In this document: positions 8,285-17,364 of the stretch, in pieces
Layout of the letters: each line of letters starts with the position of its first letter
Position numbering within the stretch: position 1 is the first letter of the stretch
Assembly: GCF_009831235.1 (NCBI RefSeq)
Contig: NZ_WUUL01000002.1
Span: 392,425-456,424, forward strand
Reading direction: 5' to 3'
DNA: 64,000 nt
From: Shimazuella alba
GTDB lineage: Bacteria > Bacillota > Bacilli > Thermoactinomycetales > Thermoactinomycetaceae
The notes under the pieces: model-generated
The model's input: only the letters and a program-made list of their open reading frames with translations
Told to the model about the DNA's origin: nothing
Databases searched by the model: none
Made by a program: the position numbers and the translations under genes

Positions 8285-9620
8285 ATTTTTGCGGTCGAAT
8301 CTCCAGTGATAAGAATTTGTTATAGTTTTTCAAGAAAAGCAATTCAACTCTACCTACTGGTCCATTCCGCTGTTTTCCGATGATAATCTCCGCTATATTT
8401 TTTTTCTCTGATTCTTCGTTATAATAATCATCTCGATATAAAAAGGCTACCATATCTGCATCTTGCTCGATTGAACCTGATTCACGCAAATCAGACAGCA
8501 TCGGGCGTTTATCTTGCCGTTGTTCTACGGCACGAGACAACTGAGATAAGGCAATGATGGGTACATTAAATTCTCTTGCCATCAGTTTAAGAGAACGAGA
8601 GATTTCCGATATTTCTTGTTGTCGACTGTCTATTCCTCGCCCAGAAATAAGTTGAAGGTAATCGATCATCACCAAGCCAAGCCCATGCTCTGCTTGCAGT
8701 CTTCTTAATTTTGCTCGAATATCAAAAATAGTTATACCTGGTGTATCATCAATAAAAATGGATGCTTCGCTCAACGTACCGATTGACATCGTCAATTTTT
8801 CCCAGTCTTCTTCGTTTAAGTTACCAGTCCGAAAAGCCTGTGCATCAATATTTCCTTCTGAAGCGATCATCCTCATTACCAATTGAGCGGAAGACATCTC
8901 AAGACTGAAAATAGCTACTGTTTCACCAGTTCGTAGAGCAACATTTTGAGCCACGTTTAGAGCAAAAGCTGTTTTCCCCATACTAGGACGAGCTGCAACA
9001 ATAATCAAATCAGATTTCTGAAAACCAGATGTCATTTTATCCAAATCGATAAATCCAGTAGATAATCCTTTTAGTCCGCCTTTGTTATAATGCAAGGATT
9101 CGATCTGTTCATAGGACTCCACTAGCACATCCTTAATAGCAGCAAAGGAACCTTTGATTCTTCGTTTTGCGATATCCAATATTCTTTTTTCCGCTGATTC
9201 CATAATTCCAGATATGTCTTCTTCACTTGTATATGCATCACTTATAATCTCAGAGGCTGTGCGAATAAGATTACGCTGCATGGATTTTGTTTCCACGATT
9301 CTCGCATAATAATCAACATTAGAAATAGCGGGGACAAGTGCAGCAATTTCAGTTAAATAGCTGACCCCTCCCACTTCTTCCAACAGATTTTTATCTTGAA
9401 GCAATGCAGTTAGTGTCACTAGATCTATTGGTTCCCGCTTCTCTGCCAGTTCATTCATCACTTGATAGAGACGTTGATGTCCCTGCCGATAAAAATCTTC
9501 CGCACGTATACGTTCATTTACGTTCGTAAGCACATCTGGATTTAATAGTATCGCTCCAAGTACAGCTTGCTCTGCCTCCATATTTTGAGGTGGTAAACGA
9601 TCTGTTAATAACTCACTCAT
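8283..9620 (-). CDS. dnaB: Replicative DNA helicase DnaB (DnaC in Bacillus)
   Basis: The 445-residue hexameric helicase unwinds DNA at the fork. The N-terminal domain (about 1-150) binds primase. The RecA-like motor carries Walker A ARPSMGKTAFAL (about 210-221), Walker B VMIDYLQLI (about 318-326) and the arginine-finger region RESGSIEQDADMV (about 384-396). Length and layout are standard. It lies 28 bases after rplI on the same strand, matching the Bacillus rplI-dnaC-purA order. Confidence 0.97.
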   Translation of the reverse strand: MSELLTDRLPPQNMEAEQAVLGAILLNPDVLTNVNERIRAEDFYRQGHQRLYQVMNELAEKREPIDLVTLTALLQDKNLLEEVGGVSYLTEIAALVPAISNVDYYARIVETKSMQRNLIRTASEIISDAYTSEEDISGIMESAEKRILDIAKRRIKGSFAAIKDVLVESYEQIESLHYNKGGLKGLSTGFIDLDKMTSGFQKSDLIIVAARPSMGKTAFALNVAQNVALRTGETVAIFSLEMSSAQLVMRMIASEGNIDAQAFRTGNLNEEDWEKLTMSIGTLSEASIFIDDTPGITIFDIRAKLRRLQAEHGLGLVMIDYLQLISGRGIDSRQQEISEISRSLKLMAREFNVPIIALSQLSRAVEQRQDKRPMLSDLRESGSIEQDADMVAFLYRDDYYNEESEKKNIAEIIIGKQRNGPVGRVELLFLKNYNKFLSLEIRPQK

Positions 9621-9648
9621 CTTTAAGTACCCCTTAAGATACCCCTCA

Positions 9649-10104
9649 TTATTTTCCTTCCACTACGATTACTTGGACTGTTAGGGTAGTAGTTACTTTT
9701 GGATGTAATTTAACAGGGATTTTCACAAAACCTGCTTGTTTGATTGGCTCTTTTAAGGTTATTTTTTTCTTGTCGATCTCTATTTGAAAAGTGTTTCGAA
9801 ACGCTTGACTGATCTGCTTAGATGTTATTGCCCCAAACAATCTGCCATCTTTCCCTGCTTTTGCTTCGATTTGCAATACTTTCGCTTCAATTTTTTCACC
9901 GAGTGCAGTCGCTTCTGCTAATTCTTGTTTTTTTCGTTCTGCGTCTAACCGTTGCTGCTCTTTTAAAGAATTCATATTTCCACCAGAAGCTTCTACAGCC
10001 ATTTTTCTTGGAAGAAGGTAATTACGTCCATATCCCTCTGCTACTTCTTTAATATCTCCCTTTTTCCCAGTACCTTTTACATCTTGTAATAAGATCACTT
10101 TCAT
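9649..10104 (-). CDS. rplI: 50S ribosomal protein L9
   Basis: The 151-residue protein begins MKVILLQDVKGTGKKGD, the L9 N-terminal fold, with the GYGRNYLLPRKMA signature at about 24-36. A long connecting helix and a C-terminal 23S rRNA-binding domain (KITLKEPIKQAGFVKIPVKLH) follow. The start is 1 base from the gdpP stop, so the two are cotranscribed, as in related genomes. Confidence 0.98.
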   Translation of the reverse strand: MKVILLQDVKGTGKKGDIKEVAEGYGRNYLLPRKMAVEASGGNMNSLKEQQRLDAERKKQELAEATALGEKIEAKVLQIEAKAGKDGRLFGAITSKQISQAFRNTFQIEIDKKKITLKEPIKQAGFVKIPVKLHPKVTTTLTVQVIVVEGK

Positions 10105-10105
10105 C

Positions 10106-12058
10106 TTAAGTCTCCCCCTCGTTGTCTAGCATCTCTTCAAGAAGAGATAGCAGTGTTTTCTCTGCTTGTTCTACGGTAACACCCTTTAATTGACATGCTG
10201 CATTCGTAAGATGACCTCCGCCACCCATTTCTTCCATAATGACTTGAACATTTAATTTTCCTGCTGATCTTGCACTGATCGAAACCATTTTATCTTCTCT
10301 TTGTGCGATAACGAAAGATGCTTCTATTCCATGTATATTTACAAGTGCATCTGCAGTTTGTGCAATGGTTATTTGATCGTAGTGATGATCATTATCTCCA
10401 ACTACTATTGCATATCGATCATAAATCGTTCTTGCTTTTTGCAGCAACTCTGATCGATGCATCAAAGCTGGTAAATCTTCCCGTAATAGTGATTGTACTA
10501 AAAATAAGTCAGCGCCATGTCTCCTCAAAAAGGAAGCGGCTTCAAATGTCCTTGAACCTGCTCGAGCTGTGAAGTTTTTCGTATCTACTACTATACCTGC
10601 TAACAAAGCAGTAGATTCTAGCGGGTCCAAGGTAAGGTCATCTTGGTACTGCAAGAGCTCTGTTACGAGTTCACAAGTAGATGATGCATATGGCTCAATA
10701 TATGTAATGACAGCATCCTCTACATAATCTTCTCCCCGACGGTGATGATCAATTACTACCATCTTCTCTGCTCGATTGATGACTTCAGGTTCAACAACAA
10801 ACGAAGGCTTGTTGGTATCAACAATAATAAGTAATGTCCCAGGCTCTTCAATTATTTCTATAGCTTTGGAAGAAGAAACCAATTTATCGCCAAGAGCATG
10901 CTCTTTCAACTCTTTCATCAATCGTTGTGTTGTCATATCTGGTCGATCAACCACCATGAAGGAGGGACGTTCATGCAAGGATGCAAAATGCATCATTCCA
11001 ATTGCAGCACCTAAAGCGTCCATGTCGGGATCTCGATGCCCCATCACCAATACTTGTTTACTGTCATCAATCATTTTACCAAGAGAACCAGATATAACGC
11101 GAGCACGTACTCTCGTTCTTTTTTCCATGGCATTTGTCTTACCGCCAAAAAACTTTACTCTCTCTTTTCCTTGTACTGCAGCCTGGTCTCCACCCCTCGC
11201 GAGTGCTACTTGTAATGCAGCTTGTGCGTGGTTTGAACGCTCTATCATATTGGAACCGACATTGGTAATACCAATACTAAGCGTAATTGGTATTTTATGT
11301 TGCCTCGTCTGCTCACGAACCGTATCCAAAATATCAAAACGATTTTGGATCAATTGCTCCAACGTTTGCTGATTTGTAACCACAAACATCTTATCTGTAT
11401 CTACACGCTTCAAAGCCATATCATATTTCTTCGCCCATGTTGTTATCGTATTTAAAATATTAGCTTGTAATTCAGCTTCTTCCTGATCTGACAAGCCTTG
11501 TCCAGCCTCATCATAATTATCTAACTGCAGGAAGCCTAGAACTGTTCTTTCAAGTTCTATTCTCTTATGTAGTGTAGCAAGAGGCGTTACATCTTGTATC
11601 ATGTATAAATGATATTCAGGGTAATGTGTAAATTGATAAGATCTTTCCCCCATAATTAATGAGAATGAGCCTCCATCATGTGACTCAGGTGTCGGGAAAA
11701 TATCTGTAACGGCTTGATCCACTAATTTTCTATCACCAAACATATCTTGAATAAATGAATTATGCCAAACTATTTTATGATCGTGATCATATAAAAACAC
11801 ACCAATCGGTAACTTTGTCAAAGTGAGTCTACTGGCTGTGTTCAATTGATCGACTAAATCATTGGTGTAGGAACGAAATTGCTTTTGAAATATTGATTCC
11901 AAAAATCCAATTCCTACTAAAAGCACAACAAAACTAATCGCAACAAAAACCATTGGAAGCCATTTGTCTGACCACCATAAATATCCAGTCCAAACTATCC
12001 ACAATAGGGCACAAACCAAAACGAATCCGCGCCATCTAGCTAATACAAATTTCGGCAT
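10106..12058 (-). CDS. gdpP: Cyclic-di-AMP phosphodiesterase GdpP (DHH/DHHA1)
   Basis: GdpP hydrolyses c-di-AMP to pApA and so affects potassium balance and wall stress. Two transmembrane helices lie in the first 60 residues. A PAS-like domain (VFLYDHDHKIVWHNSF) and a degenerate GGDEF domain (GITNVGSN, ARGGDQA) follow. The DHH catalytic part has GHRDPDMDALG, IVDTNKP and IDHHRRG, and the DHHA1 part ends in GGGGHLTNAA. The open frame extends 27 codons further upstream, but the ATG at 12058 has a GAGGG site and gives 650 residues, close to Bacillus GdpP (about 659). Confidence 0.95.
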   Translation of the reverse strand: MPKFVLARWRGFVLVCALLWIVWTGYLWWSDKWLPMVFVAISFVVLLVGIGFLESIFQKQFRSYTNDLVDQLNTASRLTLTKLPIGVFLYDHDHKIVWHNSFIQDMFGDRKLVDQAVTDIFPTPESHDGGSFSLIMGERSYQFTHYPEYHLYMIQDVTPLATLHKRIELERTVLGFLQLDNYDEAGQGLSDQEEAELQANILNTITTWAKKYDMALKRVDTDKMFVVTNQQTLEQLIQNRFDILDTVREQTRQHKIPITLSIGITNVGSNMIERSNHAQAALQVALARGGDQAAVQGKERVKFFGGKTNAMEKRTRVRARVISGSLGKMIDDSKQVLVMGHRDPDMDALGAAIGMMHFASLHERPSFMVVDRPDMTTQRLMKELKEHALGDKLVSSSKAIEIIEEPGTLLIIVDTNKPSFVVEPEVINRAEKMVVIDHHRRGEDYVEDAVITYIEPYASSTCELVTELLQYQDDLTLDPLESTALLAGIVVDTKNFTARAGSRTFEAASFLRRHGADLFLVQSLLREDLPALMHRSELLQKARTIYDRYAIVVGDNDHHYDQITIAQTADALVNIHGIEASFVIAQREDKMVSISARSAGKLNVQVIMEEMGGGGHLTNAACQLKGVTVEQAEKTLLSLLEEMLDNEGET

Positions 12059-12162
12059 CACATTTCCCTCACCAGCGGATAAATGAGTTATCCATCGAAC
12101 TATATATGTATATTCTACCCCAGATATACGTCCGATCAACTATTGCCGAAAAACTTTATGTG

Positions 12163-12474
12163 TTAGCGCTTGGTCAAATAATCATCTAATGCAGATAAAT
12201 CCCCATACCACTTCTCCAATTGATGTCCTTCTGCCTCATGTTCTCTGAGCTTTGTCGTCACTGCTTGATCCAACTCACGAAATGGAAGACCCATCCGCCT
12301 TGCTAAAACATATATAGTAACAAGTAAACTAGACAAACTATCTATAATCATATTTTGATTTGCATGATGTAATCCTTTAAATAGGTTGGATATCTGATCC
12401 AATATTTCTGTTTTCAACCAATCAATCACACGAATATTTTTTGCAAACTGCATACCCCGTTCTGGTCGAGACAC
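12163..12474 (-). CDS. MazG-like family protein
   Basis: The 103-residue all-helical protein resembles the short MazG-like proteins found in Bacillales. It shows WLKTEILDQISNLFKGL, LSSLLVTIYVLARRMGLPF and a C-terminal LEKWYGDLSALDDYL. MazG relatives hydrolyse nucleoside triphosphates with an EExxE metal site, which I cannot clearly see here, so catalytic activity is uncertain. It lies 104 bases upstream of gdpP on the same strand. Confidence 0.7.
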   Translation of the reverse strand: MSRPERGMQFAKNIRVIDWLKTEILDQISNLFKGLHHANQNMIIDSLSSLLVTIYVLARRMGLPFRELDQAVTTKLREHEAEGHQLEKWYGDLSALDDYLTKR

Positions 12475-13494
12475 TTCGATCCCTCCTATCTAGGAGAAGT
12501 TTCCACAAAAGAGTTGGAAATTCCTTCCTGAACAAATGATTCCTCTACTTTATCTCACATTATTTTGTTATTTTGATCAAAGGATTGAAATCAGGAGGAG
12601 ACATGACCAAGCATGTTCGAATAACTGATTGAGCTAGAGAGACCGAAAAGGATCTCTAGGAAATGGCTACTGCCCTTAGTGATCCATATAAGAAATCCAC
12701 CATACAATAATTGATTTTTAACTGCTTGTTATATACAAATAGTTTCTGCTGTGTAAGTATATTTAAATTTATAGCATCACTTGTTTTGGGAAGTAAACAA
12801 TATGTATTGGGATAAATAACCCTGATCATAAGCATCTTTTCCACAACTAAATCAGGAGAACAATGAAGACATTTAACAAACTCCTTAAGAAGACAGCGGG
12901 ATTGCCCAAAAATATGAGGAGTTGGATATTCTTATTGAATTTATTCTGATCTCTAGCGATGAGGATATTGAAATATAAATGCCTGCTATGGCAGCAATCA
13001 CAGATCAACGGATATGTTATAGACAAAATTGGTGGACACTGCGAGTTGAATCATAGTTGGACAGGCAACCGAGCATAGTGACCATTTTACCGTGTCCACA
13101 AAGCTTTCTGACCGTCTAAAAATAAGTAGCTTTTTACATTTATCCCTTATATCCGTTCAAAAAAGCTGTAATCGAAATAGAAAGATATTTGACACCATAA
13201 GAATTGAATTGTTGAGTCCCAAAATGCGGACAAGCAATCGGTTAGTTGAGATCATCAATCAGAGGCACGTATTATGTTGATAATAACTGATTCTAGATCC
13301 TTAGTTACCAAGAGACTTCCTGCCAAATGAACCTAATAGTAATGCGGTTTGCCTCTCGGCTCCAAAGTAATTGGTATATCATCTATCTGTACCTATTAAG
13401 TAAGAATACTAACGATCTCATAAAACAAAACTTCATGAGATCGTGGTCATGTTATTTTCCTATTGAGTATTAACGTAAATCATTATGGATAGAA
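12475..13494. other. 1.0-kb stretch without a convincing gene
   Basis: I see no intact gene. Very short open frames start behind strong ribosome sites: AGGAGGAGAC-ATG at 12603 stops after 9 codons. AGGAGAACA-ATG at 12863 seems to continue after a frameshift as a peptide containing GIAQKYEELDIL, ending near 12980. A CTAGAGA/TCTCTAG hairpin lies near 12635-12660. This looks like decayed coding DNA of unknown origin. Confidence 0.4.
13412..13444. repeat. Perfect inverted repeat (hairpin)
   Basis: ACGATCTCAT and ATGAGATCGT are exact inverted copies around a 13-base A-rich loop. There is no strong T run on either side, so a role as terminator is doubtful. It could be an operator or the remnant of a mobile element end. 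Confidence 0.5.
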
Positions 13495-13524
13495 AAAACT
13501 GCTGACCAATTGGCCGGCAGTTTT
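13495..13524 (-). terminator. Terminator of the rpsF-ssb-rpsR operon
   Basis: AAAACTGC and GCAGTTTT pair around a GC-containing loop, giving a T run on the minus strand 8 bases after the rpsR stop. Confidence 0.85.
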
Positions 13525-13531
13525 CTGTTTT

Positions 13532-13759
13532 CTAGTCGTTTGTATATGGAAGCAATGCCATTTGACGTGCACGTTTGATTGCATGTGTCAATTGACGTTG
13601 ATATTTGGAGCTAGTACCAGTTACACGACGAGGTAAAATCTTTCCTCGTTCGCTTACAAACTTACGAAGCAAGTCTACATCTTTGTAGTCGATGTAAGAA
13701 ATTTTATTCACCGTAAAGAAACAAACTTTACGACGTTTATGCCCACGACGACGAGCCAT
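13532..13759 (-). CDS. rpsR: 30S ribosomal protein S18
   Basis: The 75-residue basic protein has the S18 features [17 protein letters not shown] and [20 protein letters not shown]. The N-terminus is [10 protein letters not shown]. It is last in the rpsF-ssb-rpsR operon, 36 bases after ssb, and pairs with S6 on the 30S platform. Confidence 0.98.
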   Translation of the reverse strand: MARRRGHKRRKVCFFTVNKISYIDYKDVDLLRKFVSERGKILPRRVTGTSSKYQRQLTHAIKRARQMALLPYTND

Positions 13760-13795
13760 CTTTGGTCCCTCCTTTTATTTTATTTCCGTTTTTTA

Positions 13796-14263
13796 TTAAA
13801 AAGGAAGATCATCATCAGACAAATCGATTGGTTTACCTACACTTTGAAAGGGGTCTTGGCTTGACTGTTTTTTCTGTTGGTTCTGGTTGTTGTAGCCCAT
13901 GTTGTTTTCACCAAAATTATTATCACTGTTTTGACTGTTACGTGAATCCAAGAACTTAACGCTATCTGCAACTACTTCTGTCGTCCAGACTTTACGTCCT
14001 TCTTGGTTATCATAGCTACTAACTTGTATACGGCCCTCTAGTGCAACCAAAGAACCCTTACGTGTATACTTTGCACAATTTTCGGCAAGACCTCGCCAAA
14101 CGGAAATGAAAATAAAATCGGTCTCACGTTCACCTTGTTGGTTGGTATAATTGCGGTCTACTGCAAGTGTAAATTTTGCTACAGCTGCACCATTAGCAGT
14201 ATACCGAAGTTCAGGATCACGTGTCAGTCGACCAACTAAAACGACCCTATTAAGCACTGGCAA
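13796..14263 (-). CDS. ssb: Single-stranded DNA-binding protein
   Basis: The 155-residue protein has an OB fold at about 1-110, with [36 protein letters not shown] and the [17 protein letters not shown] strand. A disordered Asn/Gln-rich linker follows. The acidic tip DLSDDDLPF binds repair and replication partners. It sits between rpsF and rpsR, the normal position in Firmicutes, so it shares the S6:S18 leader control. Confidence 0.98.
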   Translation of the reverse strand: MPVLNRVVLVGRLTRDPELRYTANGAAVAKFTLAVDRNYTNQQGERETDFIFISVWRGLAENCAKYTRKGSLVALEGRIQVSSYDNQEGRKVWTTEVVADSVKFLDSRNSQNSDNNFGENNMGYNNQNQQKKQSSQDPFQSVGKPIDLSDDDLPF

Positions 14264-14299
14264 CCTCTCCCTTTTGCACGATGATCGTCACTTTTTTCT

Positions 14300-14590
14300 C
14301 TATTTTTGATCCAAGTTAATGGTCAGATATCTCATTACTTTGTCATTGATATTGAGTACACGTTCAACCTCTTGTACTGCATCAGCATTTGATTGGAAAG
14401 TCGTTACAGTATAGAAACCTTCACGATGGTTATCAATCAAATAAGCTAAACGACGTTTTCCCATGTCTTTCACTTCTTCTACCTGTCCACCCATATCGGT
14501 AACAATGGATTGTACTCTTTCACGAGTAGAGGTAAGAGCAGCTTCATCCACATCTGGACTAACAATAAACATCAGCTCATACTTTGACAT
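14300..14590 (-). CDS. rpsF: 30S ribosomal protein S6
   Basis: The 96-residue product begins MSKYELMFIVSPDVDE and contains MGKRRLAYLIDNHREGFY, both typical of S6. An ATG at 14590 preceded by AAAGGGAGGTG is the natural start. An upstream in-frame extension of 23 codons passes through the leader structure and is rejected. It is first gene of the operon with ssb and rpsR. Confidence 0.96.
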   Translation of the reverse strand: MSKYELMFIVSPDVDEAALTSTRERVQSIVTDMGGQVEEVKDMGKRRLAYLIDNHREGFYTVTTFQSNADAVQEVERVLNINDKVMRYLTINLDQK

Positions 14591-14598
14591 ATTTACAC

Positions 14599-14641
14599 CT
14601 CCCTTTGGACTAACGGCCCTGTGAATACACAGAGCAAGGAG
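14599..14641 (-). ncRNA. S6:S18 ribosomal-protein leader motif upstream of rpsF
   Basis: On the minus strand CTCTGTG and CACAGGG form a hairpin with a UAUU loop. An internal loop beginning CCG follows, and an outer stem pairs CTCCTT with AAAGGGAG. The known S6:S18 leader has the same plan, with a conserved CCG on the 3' side. The outer stem covers the rpsF Shine-Dalgarno sequence, which suggests feedback repression of translation by the S6:S18 complex. Confidence 0.6.
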
Positions 14642-14712
14642 TGAGCTATACTCACACAATAACCTATTCTAGCAAAACAATCTAGTAAAAGCAAGGATCG
14701 AGCAAAAAGAAA

Positions 14713-14733
14713 GGAACAACATGTCCGTTGTCC
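14713..14733 (-). terminator. Terminator after the 98-residue membrane protein gene
   Basis: On the minus strand GGACAAC and GTTGTTCC pair around GGACAT, followed by TTTCTTTTT. Confidence 0.7.
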
Positions 14734-14854
14734 CTCTGGAACCAATTGATACAAAAAAACGATATGTTAGTTAATCTCTTATTTTCCATCCCGGTGATGG
14801 CACATGTTTATACAAGTAGCTTTTGACTTTTGGGAAACTTTATCGAAATTAAAC

Positions 14855-15151
14855 TTAGTGATGCTCTTCCTCATCTTCTGGAAAACTCATTTGCAGTAGA
14901 TTTAGAAACTGTATCGCTTCGATTTCTTTTAAATTTAAATGATGCATCGCAGCTCGAGCTGCTGCTTTTCTATCTCCTAAAGTTTGGGCCAATGTCATCA
15001 AATAAAAGTTACTACCTTGTAGAAGGCCTTTGATTTGAACCAGTTGTCGATAAATGATAAACAGTAGTACAGCAAATATCACAACAATTATGATGACAGC
15101 CAAGAAGAAGCCTGCCAATAGTCCACTCAATGCCCCTGTCATATCACCCAT
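14855..15151 (-). CDS. Small membrane protein of unknown function
   Basis: The 98-residue protein has one long hydrophobic helix (about 8-34, GLLAGFFLAVIIIVVIFAVL). A polar domain with DRKAAARAAMHHLNLKE follows, and the C-terminus is acidic (SFPEDEEEHH). I do not recognise a family. It starts 14 bases downstream of ychF and has its own terminator, so it is probably the last gene of the ychF transcript. Confidence 0.65.
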   Translation of the reverse strand: MGDMTGALSGLLAGFFLAVIIIVVIFAVLLFIIYRQLVQIKGLLQGSNFYLMTLAQTLGDRKAAARAAMHHLNLKEIEAIQFLNLLQMSFPEDEEEHH

Positions 15152-15165
15152 GTTGGTTTACCTCA

Positions 15166-16266
15166 TTACACATTAAATCGGAAGGTAATAATATCTCCAT
15201 CTTGAACCACATACTCCTTCCCCTCTAAACGCATCAAACCTTTTTCTTTCGCTCCAACAAAACCACCTGAAGAAATCATTGCGTCATATCCCACGATCTC
15301 TGCTCGAATAAATCCTCTTTCAAAGTCCGTATGAATAACAGCTCCAGCTTGTGGTGCTTTCGTTCCTCTGCGGATCGTCCATGCGCGAACTTCTTTCTCT
15401 CCAGCTGTAAAGAAAGTGATCAGACCCAGTAGACGGTATGCTTCGTTTATGAGCCTGTCTAAACCAGATGACTGTAGACCCAACTCTTCGAGAAACATCT
15501 CGCGCTCTTCTCCATCTAACTCTGCAATTTCCGCCTCTACTTGTGCACTAATAGTAACAACACCAGCACCTTCCGTTTTGGCGATTTCCTTCACTTGCTG
15601 TACATAAGGATTTTCATCAGCAGATGCAACTTCATCTTCACTTACATTCGCTACATACAAGACATCTTTCATCGTTAACAAATTATATGTTTTTAGTTGA
15701 AGGAACTCATCATCGGATACTTCTGTCATTCGAGCTGGCTTTTCATCTTGTAGTGTTGTCAAAACTTTGGAAAGCAAAGCATGTTCTTGAACTGCTGCTT
15801 TCTCTCCTGTCTTCGCTTGACGAGATACCCGATCCAAACGCTTTTCAACTGTCTCCATATCCGATAAGATCAGCTCTAATTGAATGGTTGCCATATCGCT
15901 TGCTGGGTCTACTTTCCCAGATACATGTGTAATATTATCATCCTCAAAACACCGGACCACATGCAAAATCGCATCTACTTCACGGATATGAGATAAAAAT
16001 TTATTCCCCAAACCTTCCCCTTGGCTAGCACCTTTTACTAATCCTGCGATATCTACAAATTGACACGCTGTTGGGATTACTTTCTGAGGATTAATTAAAT
16101 TTGCTAATTTGGTTAAGCGCTCATCAGGAACATCTACAACACCTACATTTGGTTCGATCGTACAAAATGGATAATTTGCGGATTCTGCTCCTGCTTTTGT
16201 TATTGCATTAAATAAAGTTGATTTTCCTACGTTAGGTAATCCTACGATTCCTGTTGTTAATGCCAC
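15166..16266 (-). CDS. ychF: Ribosome-binding ATPase YchF
   Basis: The 366-residue OBG-family P-loop protein prefers ATP. It has the G1 loop GLPNVGKSTLFNAIT (about 7-21), G3 DIAGLVKGA (about 71-79), the NVSED motif replacing NKxD, a coiled-coil arm and a C-terminal TGS domain (GTKAPQAGAVIHTDFERGF). Length is typical (about 365). It binds ribosomes and is linked to oxidative stress responses. Confidence 0.96.
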   Translation of the reverse strand: MALTTGIVGLPNVGKSTLFNAITKAGAESANYPFCTIEPNVGVVDVPDERLTKLANLINPQKVIPTACQFVDIAGLVKGASQGEGLGNKFLSHIREVDAILHVVRCFEDDNITHVSGKVDPASDMATIQLELILSDMETVEKRLDRVSRQAKTGEKAAVQEHALLSKVLTTLQDEKPARMTEVSDDEFLQLKTYNLLTMKDVLYVANVSEDEVASADENPYVQQVKEIAKTEGAGVVTISAQVEAEIAELDGEEREMFLEELGLQSSGLDRLINEAYRLLGLITFFTAGEKEVRAWTIRRGTKAPQAGAVIHTDFERGFIRAEIVGYDAMISSGGFVGAKEKGLMRLEGKEYVVQDGDIITFRFNV

Positions 16267-16309
16267 TACTTTTACCCCTTTACTTATTAACTAACTCTGT
16301 CTTCTTCTA

Positions 16310-16522
16310 TCACTCTTGACTCTCGACTTTTTTTGCTGAGATCAATACTTTCTTGAGGCGCTGTTCAAAACGAGTTCTAGGGAGTAATACACTATGATCG
16401 CATCCTGTACACTTCATTCGGATATCCATTCCCATCCGTATTACCTTCCATGCATTGGTTCCACAAGGATGTCCTTTTTTCATTTGGACTACATCGCCTA
16501 AGCCAAACTCTTTTCTTTGCAC
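16310..16522 (-). CDS. DUF951 family protein
   Basis: The 70-residue protein shows the DUF951 pattern: GDVVQMKKGHPCGTNAWKV, MDIRMKCTGCDHSVLLPR and FEQRLKKVL. The spaced Cys residues (Cys20, then CTGC) suggest metal binding. This family commonly sits beside ychF in Firmicutes, here 43 bases upstream. Function is unknown. Confidence 0.85.
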   Translation of the reverse strand: MQRKEFGLGDVVQMKKGHPCGTNAWKVIRMGMDIRMKCTGCDHSVLLPRTRFEQRLKKVLISAKKVESQE

Positions 16523-16686
16523 TATTTACCACCCACTAATAGTGTTTTCTCTTTTCAGGATAGGAACAAACCAAAAGAAGTGTTTTTCAACTCTTTTAAT
16601 CTAGTAATAGAAATGATAGGACACGTATAAATTGGCATCTGCTTCCGTATACTGTTAAGGAGTTTGAGAGCAATGGAGGGAGTATC

Positions 16687-17259
16687 ATGAACCAAACGAA
16701 TTCTTATAGTATTTCCCATACCAACCCGGAAGCGAAACTAGATGTAACCAATTCAATTATCTCTGTATTGCAAGAGTTTTCCTACCAAAAAATAGTCTGT
16801 GTCTGTATCGGCACTGATCGATCTACAGGTGACTCATTGGGACCACTTGTAGGTACATTCCTCTCTCAACATGAATCAGAACATTTCGCCGTACTCGGAA
16901 CATTAGAAGAACCTGTCCATGCTTTAAATTTACCAGAAAAAATATCCTATCTTCAACGATTTCATCCACAATCATTAATTATTGCTATTGATGCATGTCT
17001 TGGCAAATTAAATAGTGTTGGTTCCATTCAGGTGGGTATTGGTCCTATTAGGCCTGGAGCTGGCGTTAACAAACAACTTCCAGAAGTAGGACAAATACAT
17101 GTCACTGGAATTGTAAATGTTGCTGGGTTCATGGAATATATGGTACTACAAAATACTCGTTTAAGCACGGTTATGCGGATGGCGCAAATGATTGCAGACT
17201 CCATAGTGAACGCCACACAATTACAGACTGTTCAAGGTAAATGGCCTCAAGAGATATAA
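16687..17259 (+). CDS. yyaC: Spore protease YyaC (GPR-related, DUF1256)
   Basis: The 190-residue protein contains CIGTDRSTGDSLGPLVG, IIAIDACLGKL, GAGVNKQLPEVGQIHVTG and NVAGFMEY. These are the conserved blocks of YyaC, a relative of the germination protease GPR. It supports a spore-forming host. The start has a GGAGGG site. A GTATA sequence and a CGTATAC sequence 16 bases apart (16624-16651) could be a sporulation promoter, but the match is weak. It is the only plus-strand gene in the minus-strand block and ends at a shared terminator facing parB. Confidence 0.92.
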   Translation: MNQTNSYSISHTNPEAKLDVTNSIISVLQEFSYQKIVCVCIGTDRSTGDSLGPLVGTFLSQHESEHFAVLGTLEEPVHALNLPEKISYLQRFHPQSLIIAIDACLGKLNSVGSIQVGIGPIRPGAGVNKQLPEVGQIHVTGIVNVAGFMEYMVLQNTRLSTVMRMAQMIADSIVNATQLQTVQGKWPQEI

Positions 17260-17286
17260 ATTTTTCATGGTAAACAGTAAAGAAAA

Positions 17287-17302
17287 CTTGCCATTCGGCA
17301 AG
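17287..17302. terminator. Bidirectional terminator between yyaC and parB
   Basis: CTTGCC and GGCAAG pair around ATTC. T-rich tracts follow on both strands (CCCTTTT and TTTTCTTT), so it can stop both convergent transcripts. Confidence 0.75.
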
Positions 17303-17364
17303 CCCTTTTACATATAGATTAACTTCAAAAACAGGGAGAGCATTTCCCCGCCTTACGAAAAAAG

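Noticed and set aside
10776..11372. 198-codon plus-strand frame inside gdpP
   Set aside because: It is the antisense of the GGDEF/DHH region of gdpP and has no ribosome site.
13412..13444. Hairpin as a terminator for rpsR
   Set aside because: It has no T run, and a much better terminator lies at 13495-13524 directly after rpsR.
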